Source: Theocolax elegans (taxonomy: Eukaryota > Arthropoda > Insecta > Hymenoptera > Cerocephalidae). Taken from it: a stretch of 64,000 nucleotides of DNA. The notes beneath the pieces are model-generated. The model was not told the DNA's origin. It did no database searches and saw only the letters and a program-made list of their open reading frames with translations. Each line of letters begins with the position of its first letter. Within the stretch, counting starts at the first letter, position 1. This document shows positions 12,601 through 25,100 of this stretch, one piece after another. A program made the translations under genes and the position numbers. The stretch lies in contig CM047426.1 in assembly GCA_026168455.1 (NCBI GenBank), positions 80,131,986-80,195,985 of the forward strand, in the 5' to 3' direction.

Positions 12601-15600
12601 CGAGCTCTCTGTGGCGGCTAGAATATTTTAGACTCGAGCCTTTGTAATTTTGATAACACTGGAGTTCGTTTTTCGGATGAGATGACGGACGGGGTTGACC
12701 TTTCGTTATAGTTCGAGTAAAGGACGATTAATGTTTGAACGAGGCTGAAATTTTAACGTAGACGGGTGTATTTACAGTTCTTTGTTTCTTTCGCCGAGGC
12801 AAGTTGCATCGTATTTGTAAATATGTATGACTACCACAGACTGTTTCATAAATGTTCAATAACTGGAAATCACATGCAATTGTTTTTATCAATTGTATGT
12901 AATTAGTAAGGTGTTGAGCTACATTATCGATAATGTACATTTCTATATGAGACAAATCCTTATCTTTAATAATAAATTATTTATAACATTGAAATTGAAA
13001 AAATCGACAATTTATAAATTAAAAATTTAGGCGGTAGTATACGATGTTAAGACGTTATGTGATCGTAGTAACATGGAAAGCGCCCGTGGAAGACGTGTAC
13101 TAACCTATTCCCTCTTCATCGCTGTCATCTCCTATAAATTGTAATCCCGCTTGCTCTATAAAGAGACAATTCATACATGATGGTTACTTTATACTTGTTA
13201 AATTTTGCATTTTTCTTCATCAACGTTTCAAGATAATATTATGCGCTTAGTTTTAAGCAAATTAAATATACCTATATCATCATTTTTGGATTTTAAAAAT
13301 AAAATTACAGAATGAAATTGAAATATCAAAAACTATTTATATATAGTATCAGAAAAACGAATAATTATTTTATTTAATTTTGTATGTAAGACAGTGAACC
13401 TGACTTTAATATATATTCATCATTTTAAAATACTCGTAATCGCGCGATATAACGCAACGAAAGAGCTATCTTCAAAAAGACATTGCGATAAATTCTGAAA
13501 AAACCCTTTTTTCTCGAAAGAATCCTGAAGAAAAAAATCGTCGTCCTTTACACTCGATAAAATTCCGTGGAGTCATTATGAAAGAGTCCACGCTGCAATT
13601 TTCTTCATCCCTCTCACCCCGTTACGGGATATTCACCTCGATAATTGGAGGGCTTTTCTCCCGCGCATTCTACTTCCTCTTTCATTTTCCAACGGAGAAT
13701 CGCAAAGCGTTTTTCCGTGCGCTCGACAAGCTCGAGGGAATGCGATTCGAATTACCCACGCATGCCGCCGCCGCCGCCACCGCCGACTTCGACTCCCACT
13801 GCGTCGCGTTTTCAATTTCGCCTTTTAGAATTCTGTGCCGATTTATTATTAGGTCACGAGTTTTTTCATTGTTGTTTACTTTTTAAAGATTCACTACAAT
13901 GTGCGATTGAAATATGTCTTGAACGTTAAAGATTTTTTTCACCGAGACTGACATACAACAGATTCGCAGAGTAAGCTCAAAATATTGTGGGTAACTATAT
14001 TTCTCGTTTTCCAATAGTACTTAGATATTCTTAAATTATTGAATGCGACAAATAAATTAGTGATCAGTTTGTTTAAAAAATTCGAAGTTAAACATAAACT
14101 TACGGAACGTTACATTAAATGGAAACTGCATAGTACGTTTATCTTAGTTTATTAAAGCTTATGGAATACACAATATGGAAAAAAATTAAAATTAAAATTG
14201 TCGTACGTGGAGAAATCCTGATGCGTAAACATTGTTAAATAACAAATGAAAAGAAATAATTAATAATCTGTAGTTGTTTTAAAATAAAAAAAAATGTTTA
14301 TCAGAAAATGTATATTTATGAAGTTTATTATTTAAAAACACACGTTACTCTTTATTCCTTTAAAATTCAGACTCCTAGATAAATCGTATAGTTTTGAACC
14401 CTACTTCATCTTATCCTAAATAACATTGCGCGTTTTGTGTGCCGCATTACCTTACCAACTGATGTGTTTCCCGCTTTACACTATCCAAGCATTTCAGTTT
14501 TTTGATTCTTTAATTGATGATTATATATTTTAATTTTTAAGAACGTCAAGTATTTCCTATCGATATTTGATAATTAAATTATTATATTTAAGTTGTAGAT
14601 AAAATAACAGCAGTAGATTACCCTTGTTTATTTGTTTAAGAAGTAGAACTTAAGAATACTTAAAACACTTATTTAACGATAAAATACGTTATAATTTATA
14701 TAAGCAGGAAAAAGTAGTAACTCTGGTGTTCTTTTAAGGTGTTGGGAGGTAAGAAATCTTTCAATTAGTTAATAACTAGTTCAGAGAGAAGAGCGATTTG
14801 ATACATTTCACCCGTAACCCGTTTAATTAATTTGAGTTTACTATTCAAATTACGCAAACGTACGTCACAAAGTTTATCAGGTAGGCCAGGATCCCTTAAC
14901 ACAAAGGGGAATAAAATTATCTGAAGTCGTAGAATACACCTCATTTGCGCGAGAAAGTACCGGAAGTAAAATAAAAAAGTCACTATTCAGATTAATACCT
15001 CGCAATTTTCTCAATGGCCTAGCTCGCACCTGCTCGCCCGCAACAACTTACTTTTTGCGTCGTTAAATCTGTCTTTTGTTGGGCAACAAACGTCAAACTT
15101 GCGAGAACACCGCAAGGCGTCGTAGCCGTGTATACGCCAGGAAAGTTTAATTAATAACAGCTACGAAGTTGGAGGAAATGGGTGGGAGGGGAGGGGAAGT
15201 GGCTTCGAATAAGTTATATGCAAATTAGCGGCGAGCCGATGTGCGTAGCCTAGACGTACGGTAGCGCTATCCGGTTAAGGTGCTCTCTAATTGTGCCGTA
15301 CCGTATACGCTCCGACAATCGTGCCCGTTAAAGGGCCAATTTTGCGGGGGGTATAGCGAAACGATATTACGACGGAAATCGAGCTTGCTTCTGTTTTTAC
15401 TGCCTCCAACTGAATTATCGATAAGGAACGTAAAATGAGGATTGCAGTAAGATATTTTTCACGGTGCTTCTCAAAACTTTCGGAAAACCGAAAACGTTTA
15501 CGATCTTATTTTATTTACCTAATACTTTTAATTATACCTATATGTATATATTTATTTTATAAACAGTTTAATTATTTTAAAATGCACGAGTCAGGAACAA

Positions 15601-17760
15601 TTTTAATAATACTCTTTAATTTTAATGGATTATAATCATTTTAAATTTATACATTAGAAATTCATAACTTAACAAGACCAGTATCTGAACTTTGGGCAAC
15701 AGATTTTAATGAAACTTAGCAGGCTGTCTTCTGGTACCTAAATGAGAAGTCCGGCTTCCGTAACTTTAGTCCAATTGACTCTTGTCTCTGAAATGTTTAG
15801 AGACCTTATCTTAAATTTAACACGGACGTATAATATTAATATATAATTGAAATGGACGAAAAACTTTTTATTGTAGCATTTATATAATTAAATAATGAAC
15901 AAATTTTTATAATTATAGTGTGCGGCATAGTAATTTTTAAATGATTTTCTCTATAATCATTAATAATTTCTTAAACACTTAAAATTTGTTTAATAAACCT
16001 AGTAAAAATTGCCACTAAATTCGATATAATAAATAACCTTTTTAATTTATACACATTATAATTTTCAGTGCTAATTACTTATATAAGTACTATTTACAGT
16101 ATAATTAAATAAACTCTTATACAAAAAAAATGTATAACCAACAAATTATATATTAAGTTGCGGTAGATATTTTCTATCCTCATCATGACGTATACGTAAA
16201 TCGTATTGACAATTTATTTATATGTAATTCAATTTTTTATATTTTATTGTAGAATATGTGAAATATATATATAGAATTTTGTAACCAGAATATAAAATGG
16301 TATTAAGAATCAAAAACTTACAGTGTGTATTGGAAAATGATCTACTTTCAAATTTATTATTACTTTATAGCACGAATTATTATGAATATTATATAATAAA
16401 ATTTCTTGTTCTTATTATGTACAATATACATATATCAAGTGTTTGCATAAGTTAAGGGTAAAAAAACCTTTGACTCTGATCGATGTTCGTTGAATATTTC
16501 GTAAATATTTGATAATATCCCTTTCATTATATTTTGATAATTGTAAGCATTGTCGATTAAGGGAGTTTTTAAATTCCTAAAAAGGAGCTTTAGTCGATAA
16601 TACGACATCGCGATTAAGGATTAATAGATGCGGTGACTTTAATGTATATGCATGACCAACGAGAAGGTGTGCCTTAAATTAAGTAGGCTGTGGTGTGTTG
16701 AATAACGCAGCAACATGTCCTCTTACGCTAATTAAAGATAAATACACATATTACGAGGTAGAGTCGATTAAATGTTGAGTAAAAGATTTTTTATTCTTGT
16801 ATTCTCTTGGTATCCCTTTTATCTTTATCAAAATTATCATTAATTATTTAATCATTGTTTAATCCGATAACATATGTTGCAGCGCAATATTCAATTAGAA
16901 TAATTTTTTTATTAACAATTCTTTTTTAAATTTACAATATCGAATATATGTATTTTAAAATAAGTAAAAGTTAATTCGAGATAAAATATTCCATATTTTA
17001 CAAACTTTTAAATTTAGATATAAGTAAAATGTAATTAATGAGATCGTTGGTATAATTTTTCTTTGACTAAGGGAATATTGATCATTTAAAGTAAAAGTAA
17101 AATTGCAATAACATTCATTTAAAAATATTATTTTGAATTGTATTTTTTTAAAGTTTTACATAGAAAATAATGTAGGGATCAGTTGAAAAATAACTTTAAA
17201 AAATGTATAAACCGCAAACTTTATAGTCTTAGGAAAAGCAGCGCGTTACTAGTTACGTACGCTATAACGCTGCGCTCATAGCGTTTATAACTCGTATAAA
17301 TGTATTCAGATCTCCCCTAGCCGCTGCAATTACTAAATAAATGCGTATATCTATATACGTTGTATCCTCTTATTAATTACTCTTCTTCACTCTCGGTTAA
17401 TTTAGGTAGTGCCTAACTAGCGATCATCGTGCTACATTAGTATCCTCTACACATAACAGTAAAGCAAAGTGTTCATGTAATATAAAGTCTTTCTTCAAAT
17501 TTGTGCCGTAGAAGCAATATTCGGGACATAACGAAGTATCTTAGCCAAATGGCATCTTACCACGGCTATCGCATCGTTACAATGGAGGAAGGTGCGATAT
17601 TAAAAGCTGCATGAACGAGTCAAACGATGTATATGTACTAAGTAAATAATAATAATTAATATTTAGGCAACGTACTGTATTACGCTTGGATTTACGCAAA
17701 TAAATAATATAATTTAATTATACGTAAATTAAAATAAAATTATACATATATTAAAATAAT
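9641..17760. other. Non-coding DNA
   Basis: No gene supported over this 8-kb stretch. CpG-rich islands occur near 11930-12700, 13560-13830 (with a short GCC repeat near 13765) and 15000-15400. ORFs in them (for example 13578-13886 and 12425-12631) overlap others in alternative frames and match no family. The intervening DNA is very AT-rich with poly(A)/poly(T) tracts. Confidence 0.5.
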
Positions 17761-18134
17761 CTTTATTAAGAGAGACCTATTTTTAGCTGAACCGCCGATA
17801 AATGCTATCACAGAAGTTACATTTTAATACGTTATTGTTTTTAAAGAAAAACTAAATTAGCGTAATTTCATTTGAATAGATTGAATACAAAATAAAGATT
17901 TCTGTGTGAAATAATGACTGTTAACATTAGTGCACTTAGAAAATAATTCATTTGATGTTACAATATTTATCGACACTTAGCAAATATAACACCTAGATTA
18001 GTTAACTATTAATAAATTTCTTAATATCTAATGAATTCTTCACTACGTGAAAATACATTTATAAAAGCATTATTCCTAAAAATTTTGGTAAAATTCTATT
18101 TTTTAAAATTACAGTTTAGTAGAAACCTAACAAT
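17761..18134 (+). repeat. Tandem duplication, copy 1 (374 bp)
   Basis: Starts CTTTATTAAGAGAGACC and ends AACCTAACAAT. The next 374 bases repeat it almost exactly, head to tail with no spacer. No ORF of note lies inside. The few differences (for example CACTACGTG here against CACTCCGTG in copy 2) indicate a recent duplication or unresolved haplotypes. Confidence 0.9.
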
Positions 18135-18508
18135 CTTTATTAAGAGAGACCTATTTTTAGCTGAACCGCCGATAAATGCTATCACAGAAGTTACATTTTA
18201 ATACGTTATTGTTTTTAAAGAAAAACTAAATTAGCGTAATTTCATTTGAATAGATTGAATACAAAAATAAAAATTTCTGTGTGAAATAATGACTGTTAAC
18301 ATTAGTGCACTTAGAAAATAATTCATTTGATGTTACAATGTTTATCGATACTTAACAAATATAACACCTAGATTAGTTAACTATTAATAAATTTCTTAAT
18401 ATCTAATGAATTCTTCACTCCGTGAAAATACATTTATAAAAGCATTATTCCTAAAAATTTTGGTGAAATTCTATTTTTTAAAATTACAGTTTAGTAGAAA
18501 CCTAACAA
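18135..18508 (+). repeat. Tandem duplication, copy 2 (374 bp)
   Basis: The second direct copy of the preceding unit. Its right end, CCTAACAAT, is followed directly by AGTACATT and the hairpin-bearing element. The small ORF starting at 18406 runs from this copy into the element and is not a gene. Confidence 0.9.
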
Positions 18509-18517
18509 TAGTACATT

Positions 18518-18596
18518 ACGATACGAGTGCGCAAAGTAGGTTGTTCCCGCACGAGCGAAGCGAGTGCGAGATAACCTACGAGCGCACGAGTATCGT
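18518..18596. repeat. Left-terminal multi-step hairpin
   Basis: Four successive pairs of complementary arms are nested symmetrically over 79 bases, closing on a loop containing GAGCGAAGCGAG. This could extrude as a cruciform or be a folded-DNA recognition site for a recombinase or transposase. The pairing is visible; the function is inference. Confidence 0.75.
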
Positions 18597-18729
18597 ATAC
18601 TATTTTTCCTACTGAGTGCGCAAAGTTCGACACATTTGAGTAGAACCGCGTGGGCGGAGGGAAAGTTGGGGGGCGGGGGGGTTCGGGGGGGCGGAGCCCC
18701 CCCGCTTAAAAAAATGAAAAACCGTTAAT

Positions 18730-18975
18730 TTAACATTTAAATTTAAATTTTGTTGATATTTCGTTTAAATACACTAATAAAACGGACTCTGCAAATGATT
18801 TCGTATTTCTTGTACTACGCCACTTTTTGAACTCATTGTAAACTTTTGTATATTTTTGTTCAGAAATATTTAGCAACGTATTCAAAGCTATTTCTTTTGC
18901 TGCTTCAAGCTATTCCGGTGGCACATTATCGAACACATCGTCACTATCACTGTCGACCCCACTTACTGATGTCAT
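18730..18975 (-). pseudogene. Truncated recombinase-like N-terminal ORF with in-frame stop
   Basis: Reading minus from an ATG at 18975 gives an 81-codon frame with one internal TAG (18912-18910) and a TAA at 18732-18730. The first part is acidic, with a run of Ser-Asp pairs. After the TAG comes a helical stretch with the spacing Y-x3-Y-x2-F-x2-W, then a Ser-Phe-Ala-Glu-Ser-Val-Leu-Leu-x-Tyr-Leu block. That pattern resembles the N-terminal core-binding domain of tyrosine-recombinase-like (Crypton-type) proteins found in arthropod repeats. The catalytic part is absent, because the sequence turns into a G-rich hairpin. Family assignment is from memory of the pattern only, so confidence is modest. 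Confidence 0.35.
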
Positions 18976-19170
18976 CCTTATTCAGAACATATAAATACGT
19001 ATATATAGAGCCGCAAGTGAGACGTCAAAATTAAGATTGAAACTTTTAACTTTTTTATAAATATAAGATGTTGCTAAGTAACAAGACGTAAACAAATCGG
19101 CGTTCGAGTTACGTGCCCATATTCATACATATTGTATTGCGCCCAACTTCTTATACTTTCCTACGTGTTC

Positions 19171-19230
19171 AACCACTTTTCCGCACGCTTAACTACTTTC
19201 CCGCACGCTCAACTACTTTCCCGCACGCTC
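19171..19230 (+). repeat. Three tandem 20-bp repeats
   Basis: Units at 19171-19190, 19191-19210 and 19211-19230, with consensus AACTACTTTCCCGCACGCTC. The last two are identical. A decayed fourth may lie at about 19146-19170, and an inverted partial copy (GCGTGTGGGAAAGTGG) at 19247-19262. Lying just inside the right end of the element, they look like subterminal protein-binding sites. Confidence 0.75.
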
Positions 19231-19339
19231 AATTATAGAAATTATAGCGTGTGGGAAAGTGGAACTTTGCGCACGCAAATGAGTGCGCAAACTCGAACTT
19301 TGCGCACGATAGTAGGAAAATGTATTTAATACGTACATT

Positions 19340-21979
19340 TTAATATTTAAAATGTATGAATTTCTTTCAAATGGAATACTTTAATTTGGAGTACGTTAAC
19401 TAACATTATAATGAAGAACGAAATATTAATTTAATGTTACAACGAATCACGTAATAATCTGAAATTAACAATTTATAAAGTAACAGGCAAATTGAAATGC
19501 AACTAAAATTAAACTGCCTAATTAGTATAATTATTGAACGTTAATTATAATTCAACGAGTGGTCTTAATGACTTTTTAATAAGAAATTTTGGTTATCCAA
19601 CACCTATCCATTAAAAATTAAGTTTCAATGAAAACTCTCGAAGCGGTCTGAAATTAATTCCGGCAGTAGCAATCGATTGATAATTCCATTGAAAATCAGA
19701 CCATTTGTAAGCATGATAATTCTCTGTATATATACAAATCGACCTTCCACCGAAAAAAGTCAACGACAATCCAATAATTACGAGGCTTACGTAGCGCGAA
19801 TTTCTTTGTTAAACTTTATCCTGGAGGTTCGATTGTACGAGCCACGACACCTTTCCGTAAATTAACAAAACTTTCTAATAGTTCCTTCAGCGTCCCCTCC
19901 CCCCCTCCTGAACCAAAGTTTCCATCGTATTATAATGACTTGGGTTAAACATTGCACGCGGAAAACCCATCATCCGGAAGATTCATAGTTTCGAATTGGA
20001 TCGAGGAACTTTCTTTCCTCTTCGTCGCCCCCTTTTTTTATTCCCGCCTGCGTCTCTTCCGCTATCAGTCTTTCCATTCGCTCACGAGGCGAATGCTAAG
20101 GACTTCCCTAAAATAGGTTTCCTCCCGAGTCGCGCGCAGACATTTAAATAGACAAAGCTCTGCCATGAACATTCGGTCGGAGAGAATAAAAAAAGACGAA
20201 GGGGGAAAGCTTCGTTTCCTCGTGTCTGTCTTCGGTAAAAATTTTTACGCCGCGTATAAAACTTCGGTACACGTAAAAGGAGTCTCCGGTACCCGAAATT
20301 GGGAAAGAGGAAATTGCTAGAGAAAAGTTTTCCCTGTGAAGTTATGATGCCGTGACGTTTAATTAATTCTGAATATATAGAAGTAGAGGCACGAATCGCG
20401 TTCTATTATGTCAACGGAATTTGGATGAGCTATCGCCAGAATATTGCACATTTTTGACTTGTAATATGCTTAAGAGTGCGTGAAAAATTTTAATTATACT
20501 CCGTGTATCTGCACTTTTAATTGCGTCCTTGTGTATTTCTGTTCAAGGAAATTCGAGTTCTCCATCGAGGCGCTTTCGTTGCCGTTTAATTATCTGATTG
20601 ACGCACACACGCACACGCACATAAATATATTATAAGAGTGTATTTAATACTGCATAAAATTAATATTATTATCCTCGCTTCATTTATTTAAAACTTAAAC
20701 GAATGACTCTTTTTAGCGAATCAAATCTTTCCCTACTAAGGTGACACGGTTTATCTTTTTAAAAAGCGAGGGCTTAACTCTGAATCAGATAGTTAAATTT
20801 GCATCATCTATCTTTTCCTTGGGTTGTTTCAAGTGAAAAAATTAAGTTCATTTAAATGAATTTGTTTAACAAAATATTCTTAATATATATGTATATATAT
20901 AAGTCACAGTTACACAAATGATTCTCATTCCAGTTTCAGAATTAATTTCTAGTCATTAAATAATCTAAATGTGACTGCTATTTATATACTGTTAAATGTA
21001 AGATAAAAATTAATTAATGAATAATAGTACTAAATTTTAAATACGAATCTCACTTCGTTAATAATGTATAAACTTTTATTAAAACATTTTCTATTAATTT
21101 CTCGTACTTACCAAAAAATATCAATATTAATTATATTGATTATCAGATGTGGTATTTAAATAACATTTAAGAACTTTACTCCCATCGGTGAAAAGTAAAA
21201 GAGTAGAAGCAATAATCGATAACAAATATTAATTGACTAAAATTTTGCATCAATCCGGAAAAGTGATAATCACCGGTGATGTTTTAGGACGAGCGGTAAC
21301 GGCGGCCCTGATAAAGTTATAGCGCGCGAGGTCTGATGCTTCATCGATGTTTATGGCTACCCAACGAGAGTCAAGTCTAAATTATGTGTCGCTCCCACGT
21401 CGCGCCTACGACATCAAACATCCTCTATCTCGTTCGACAGACGCGTACGTAACGTAATTTTGCGAGAAATTATCTCATCGAATGTACGATTGAACGAAGT
21501 ATAACTTTGGTCTTTCGCTGCGAGTTCTCTTTAATTGATTTAAAAGGTATTTAACCGGCTAACTTCATTGACAAAATATCACTCGTGAAAAGTATTTTAA
21601 CTGGAGCCTTTGAAGATTTCCTATTACATTTATTTCTTTTTTACATAGCTTTAGTTGTTTCTTCTACTATTTCGGACCTGTGACTAATTTGCCTATTTCT
21701 AGAGTAAAATAAGGCAATATGCTACATCTAAGGAAAAAATTGATGTAATAAGTACATAAAACATTTTATTGAGTGAAGTAACTAGAGAATACCTTGATGT
21801 CTAAATATTTATTTAATTATTAACAACAATTTAATTTAAAGTCTTGAAAGTATCGTATTTCCTAAAAGGAGGAGGGGGGAGGTAATATGCTACATAATTA
21901 CAAAAACATCAAATTTTAATTAAGAAATTAAATTACTCGTAATTTAACATTTTTTTCTACAATAAAACAAATATTACAA
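19340..21979. other. Non-coding DNA
   Basis: No gene supported. Moderately CpG-rich patches lie at about 19890-20300 and 21260-21500. They have no long frame and look like regulatory islands or old repeats. Short CA-type and TA-type runs occur near 20605 and 20885. Confidence 0.5.
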
Positions 21980-22170
21980 CTAGAGAAAATAAAACAACAT
22001 CATCAAAATTTGTGCTTTACAAAAAGGACAAATTTCACTTTCACAACAATATTTATGCATCCCATTGATCACATTTGTTACATAGCACCCCAATTGAATT
22101 TTGGTTGTTTTTTATAGTAGAAATTTATGTAGCACACAGAACAAAAGTCATCGAAACTTTCTTCAACCAT
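21980..22170 (-). pseudogene. PHD-finger-like remnant, frameshifted
   Basis: From an ATG at 22170 (minus) a short frame runs to a TAA. Allowing small frameshifts near 22075-22045, the reading continues to a TAG at 21982-21980. The combined frames show C-x2-C, about 19 residues, C-x2-C, then a Trp followed by H-x2-C, and a final C-x2-C. That is the zinc-ligand order of a PHD (C4HC3) finger, with an unusually short last spacing like that of cysteine-rich tails on transposases. The adjacent upstream sequence contains no obvious continuation. It is probably the decayed 3' end of a transposase gene; a host PHD exon with sequence errors is the alternative. Confidence 0.4.
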
Positions 22171-25100
22171 TTTTAGCTTCAAAATAAAAGAATAATAATC
22201 AGCATAATCAAAAATAGTTTCTTTTCTCTTTTACTGTCTTTCTATATATTTATATACAGTAATATTTAAACAGGTGAGTCACACAAGTGTTAAATTTGAC
22301 ATGTAAATAAACATGTAGATTTCTACCTAATGAAATAGTTTCTCGCGTTATATTTATTGTAAAATTATTTTCTAGATTTTGAGGCTCTAAATATCAGTGG
22401 TGCATTACCTAACTCATTTTGTGACGTTTTGCTCCTAAAGCGCAAGAAAATGGAATGAATACATAATAAAAGAATATTGGTTCTTACGTTCCAAAATAAG
22501 TGATTCAAGATATACATAGTTTTAATATAATTAAGTAAACATTGTCATAAATTAACTTAAATGTTACAAAAAATTTTAGATTTCGAGCAAATGACTCTAA
22601 ATATGTCGTGAAAGCAATTGAAAACTACGGTGGAATATTATAATATTTTGGCAACATTGTGCACTGTTCATAATAAATACTCAAATCTTACTCTACTGAC
22701 ATCTATCTACAATTCAAGGAAATATAGCTAAGTAGCATATTCTCTTCACTTACATTCCTTTACGTTACTAATTTTTAATATAAAACCAAGTGTGACAAAT
22801 ATTTTAGATCCATTACTAGTGGCGTTCACTGCACTCTTAAATAAATAATTGATGTACATGAAAATCTCATTAGACAATTTTTTAGTTGTTTATCTAACGT
22901 CAGTATTGATTTAAATTTGATTGTTTTAGCCCAAATTAATGTAAAAGCAACATCTATAAATAAATAAATGTATAAATTTTCCGGAAAAATAACTTACTAT
23001 AATTCCAATTACCATTAATTAATTAAGAATTGTTAAAGTAAAAGTTATTAAAAATGGAAGAATGAATCTTTAAACTTTTCATTCCATTAATAATAATTGA
23101 CTAATTTAAAAAATCTATTTTTATTGTACTTTGCAGTACATGTATGAAATTATCGACAATTTGTTCTTATATTTTATAAATACTATTCGTAAATTGAAAT
23201 CATCCTGTTGGTATAAATCAACAATTATACAACGTATAACATACCTATTTTTATTCAAAAAGCATTGAAAATCGAAAATTTCGATCACTATTGACATTAA
23301 TATTTTCGGTTTTTTGTACCAATTAATGCTACACAGTTATTTGTAAATACATTACAATGTAATCCTACTGGAAATTGTTGCCTTAACTTATTACTTGAAG
23401 AATTTGTATTAATTAATGCAGAAGAAAGATTTTCAATATCGTATATAGGTAAAAGAGAATTGCTTCAATAAATTGCATCTACAAATAGTTACTTTAATGA
23501 AAGATTTACATAAGCGACTACAAAATGTATTTATAACAATAAGCTTTTATTCACAATTACACATATTCGAATTAAAATAATGTATTAACAATCTATATAT
23601 CTATAGCTATTGTATTTCAAAATATTTTGATTTATTTTGTACTATATAAAGATAGGTAATAACTAAATAATAATTATAATTAAGAATATTAAAATATATA
23701 CCAATATTATTATCAACTTTTGTAGGTCGATAATATCTTTGATGCATCTCTATATACTGAAAAACAAGATTAAAAAATAAAAGTTCCACAAAAATAGAAG
23801 TTCTGTGCAATATCAATAAATCTTTAAAACATCCACAAGTAACATAATAATTTTAATATTTTGTTAAATTTCTATACAAATTATTTTTGTAATATAAATA
23901 TTCAAAAATATATAAAAAATTTATTTCTGCGTAGGTAATTTTTATTCGATTCAAAAACTATTTCTACTCTTCTGATATTTGCATTACTCAATTATTTCCC
24001 TTTTAACGCACTACATATATCTTCCTTACTTTTTTCCCCATTAGCATAATGATTTTTAAAATTGAACATGAATAGTTCAACATAATTAAGAAACTTACGT
24101 AATGCATATACGCACACAACCTTTTAGCATATTTAACGATAGCCTACGGCGCTTTATACTGATCAACTATGAATACAACTCAAGTATAATGTATTGTTAA
24201 AATAATATACGGGTTATTTAGATGAATTTTTAGAGCTTAATTTTTATTCGCCATTTTAAACCAGACGAAAGGCATCGATTTCCTCTTTAATTTTTTGCTA
24301 TATTTCGACTACTATGCTACTATATATATCTTTTACTTCTGTATTTAAAATTATGTAATATATTTTGTATTTAGAACCACAAGATATTTTTATATTTATA
24401 TTAAAATATGTGTAAACGAAGAAAAAATAGGTAAGTGTTAATAAATATTGCGAAAATATTATTGCTTATTTATTATAATTATGAATTTTATGAATTCATT
24501 AATGATTTTGTCATTCTAATTACAAAATTGAAGAAAATGAATGATGTGGATGAAGTGCTGGTAAACAAAATTACTTGATATTTAATATATAACTTTTATT
24601 TACCCAAATATTTATAAAAAAAATTCCATTGTGTAGTTTGGAGTTTATTTTTTTACTTCTATGTAAAAGTCAACTTTCGAAAAATATTTTAAATATTTAT
24701 TTTAAAAAAAGGGAAAATAGAAATAAAAGAGGTCACTGTTTCATACATTTGTTTTTCTGCAATGGATTCTAGATTCAATTTGCCACATTCAATTGACCTC
24801 GAAGGCACATAAAAAAATTTGTTGTTTTAAAAACTTCTGAATAAATATTATGATGAGTGTTTTTATATGCCTAAACATATAATTTTTTTTTCTAATAATT
24901 TTATTAATTTAGTAGAAATGTTTCCTATCCCTGCACATTAAACTTTTTTACTGCAAAAATAAGTATTTATTTACACTTGAAGACTAGAAATTTGCTCTAA
25001 GAAATGTCTATTCACCTGAAACAATGTTTAAATATATTCTTATTGTATAAATGCAAATACAACTTGCAAAAGTTAAGTTCTGTAGTTCGGTAGCGTATTT

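Larger units (their letters stand above)
18518..19332. mobile_element. Non-autonomous element with hairpin and inverted repeats
   Basis: The candidate element is flanked by a 7-bp direct repeat GTACATT (18511-18517 and 19333-19339). The left end is a 79-nt hairpin (18518-18596) with nested complementary arms ACGATAC/GTATCGT, AGTGCGC/GCGCAC, GTAGGTT/AACCTAC and CGCAC/GTGCG around GAGCGAAGCGAG. Next to it, a 28-bp segment (18603-18630) is repeated inverted near the right end (19293-19320); both contain TTTTCCTACT and GTGCGCAAAGTTCGA. GTGCGCAAAGT-like words recur in both orientations. A G-run/C-run hairpin lies at about 18690-18711. The interior carries a broken ORF on the minus strand. The flank match could be chance. 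Confidence 0.55.

Noticed and set aside
13578..13929. Two overlapping plus-strand ORFs with Ala or Pro runs
   Set aside because: The runs come from a short GCC repeat read in different frames; no motif or splice support.
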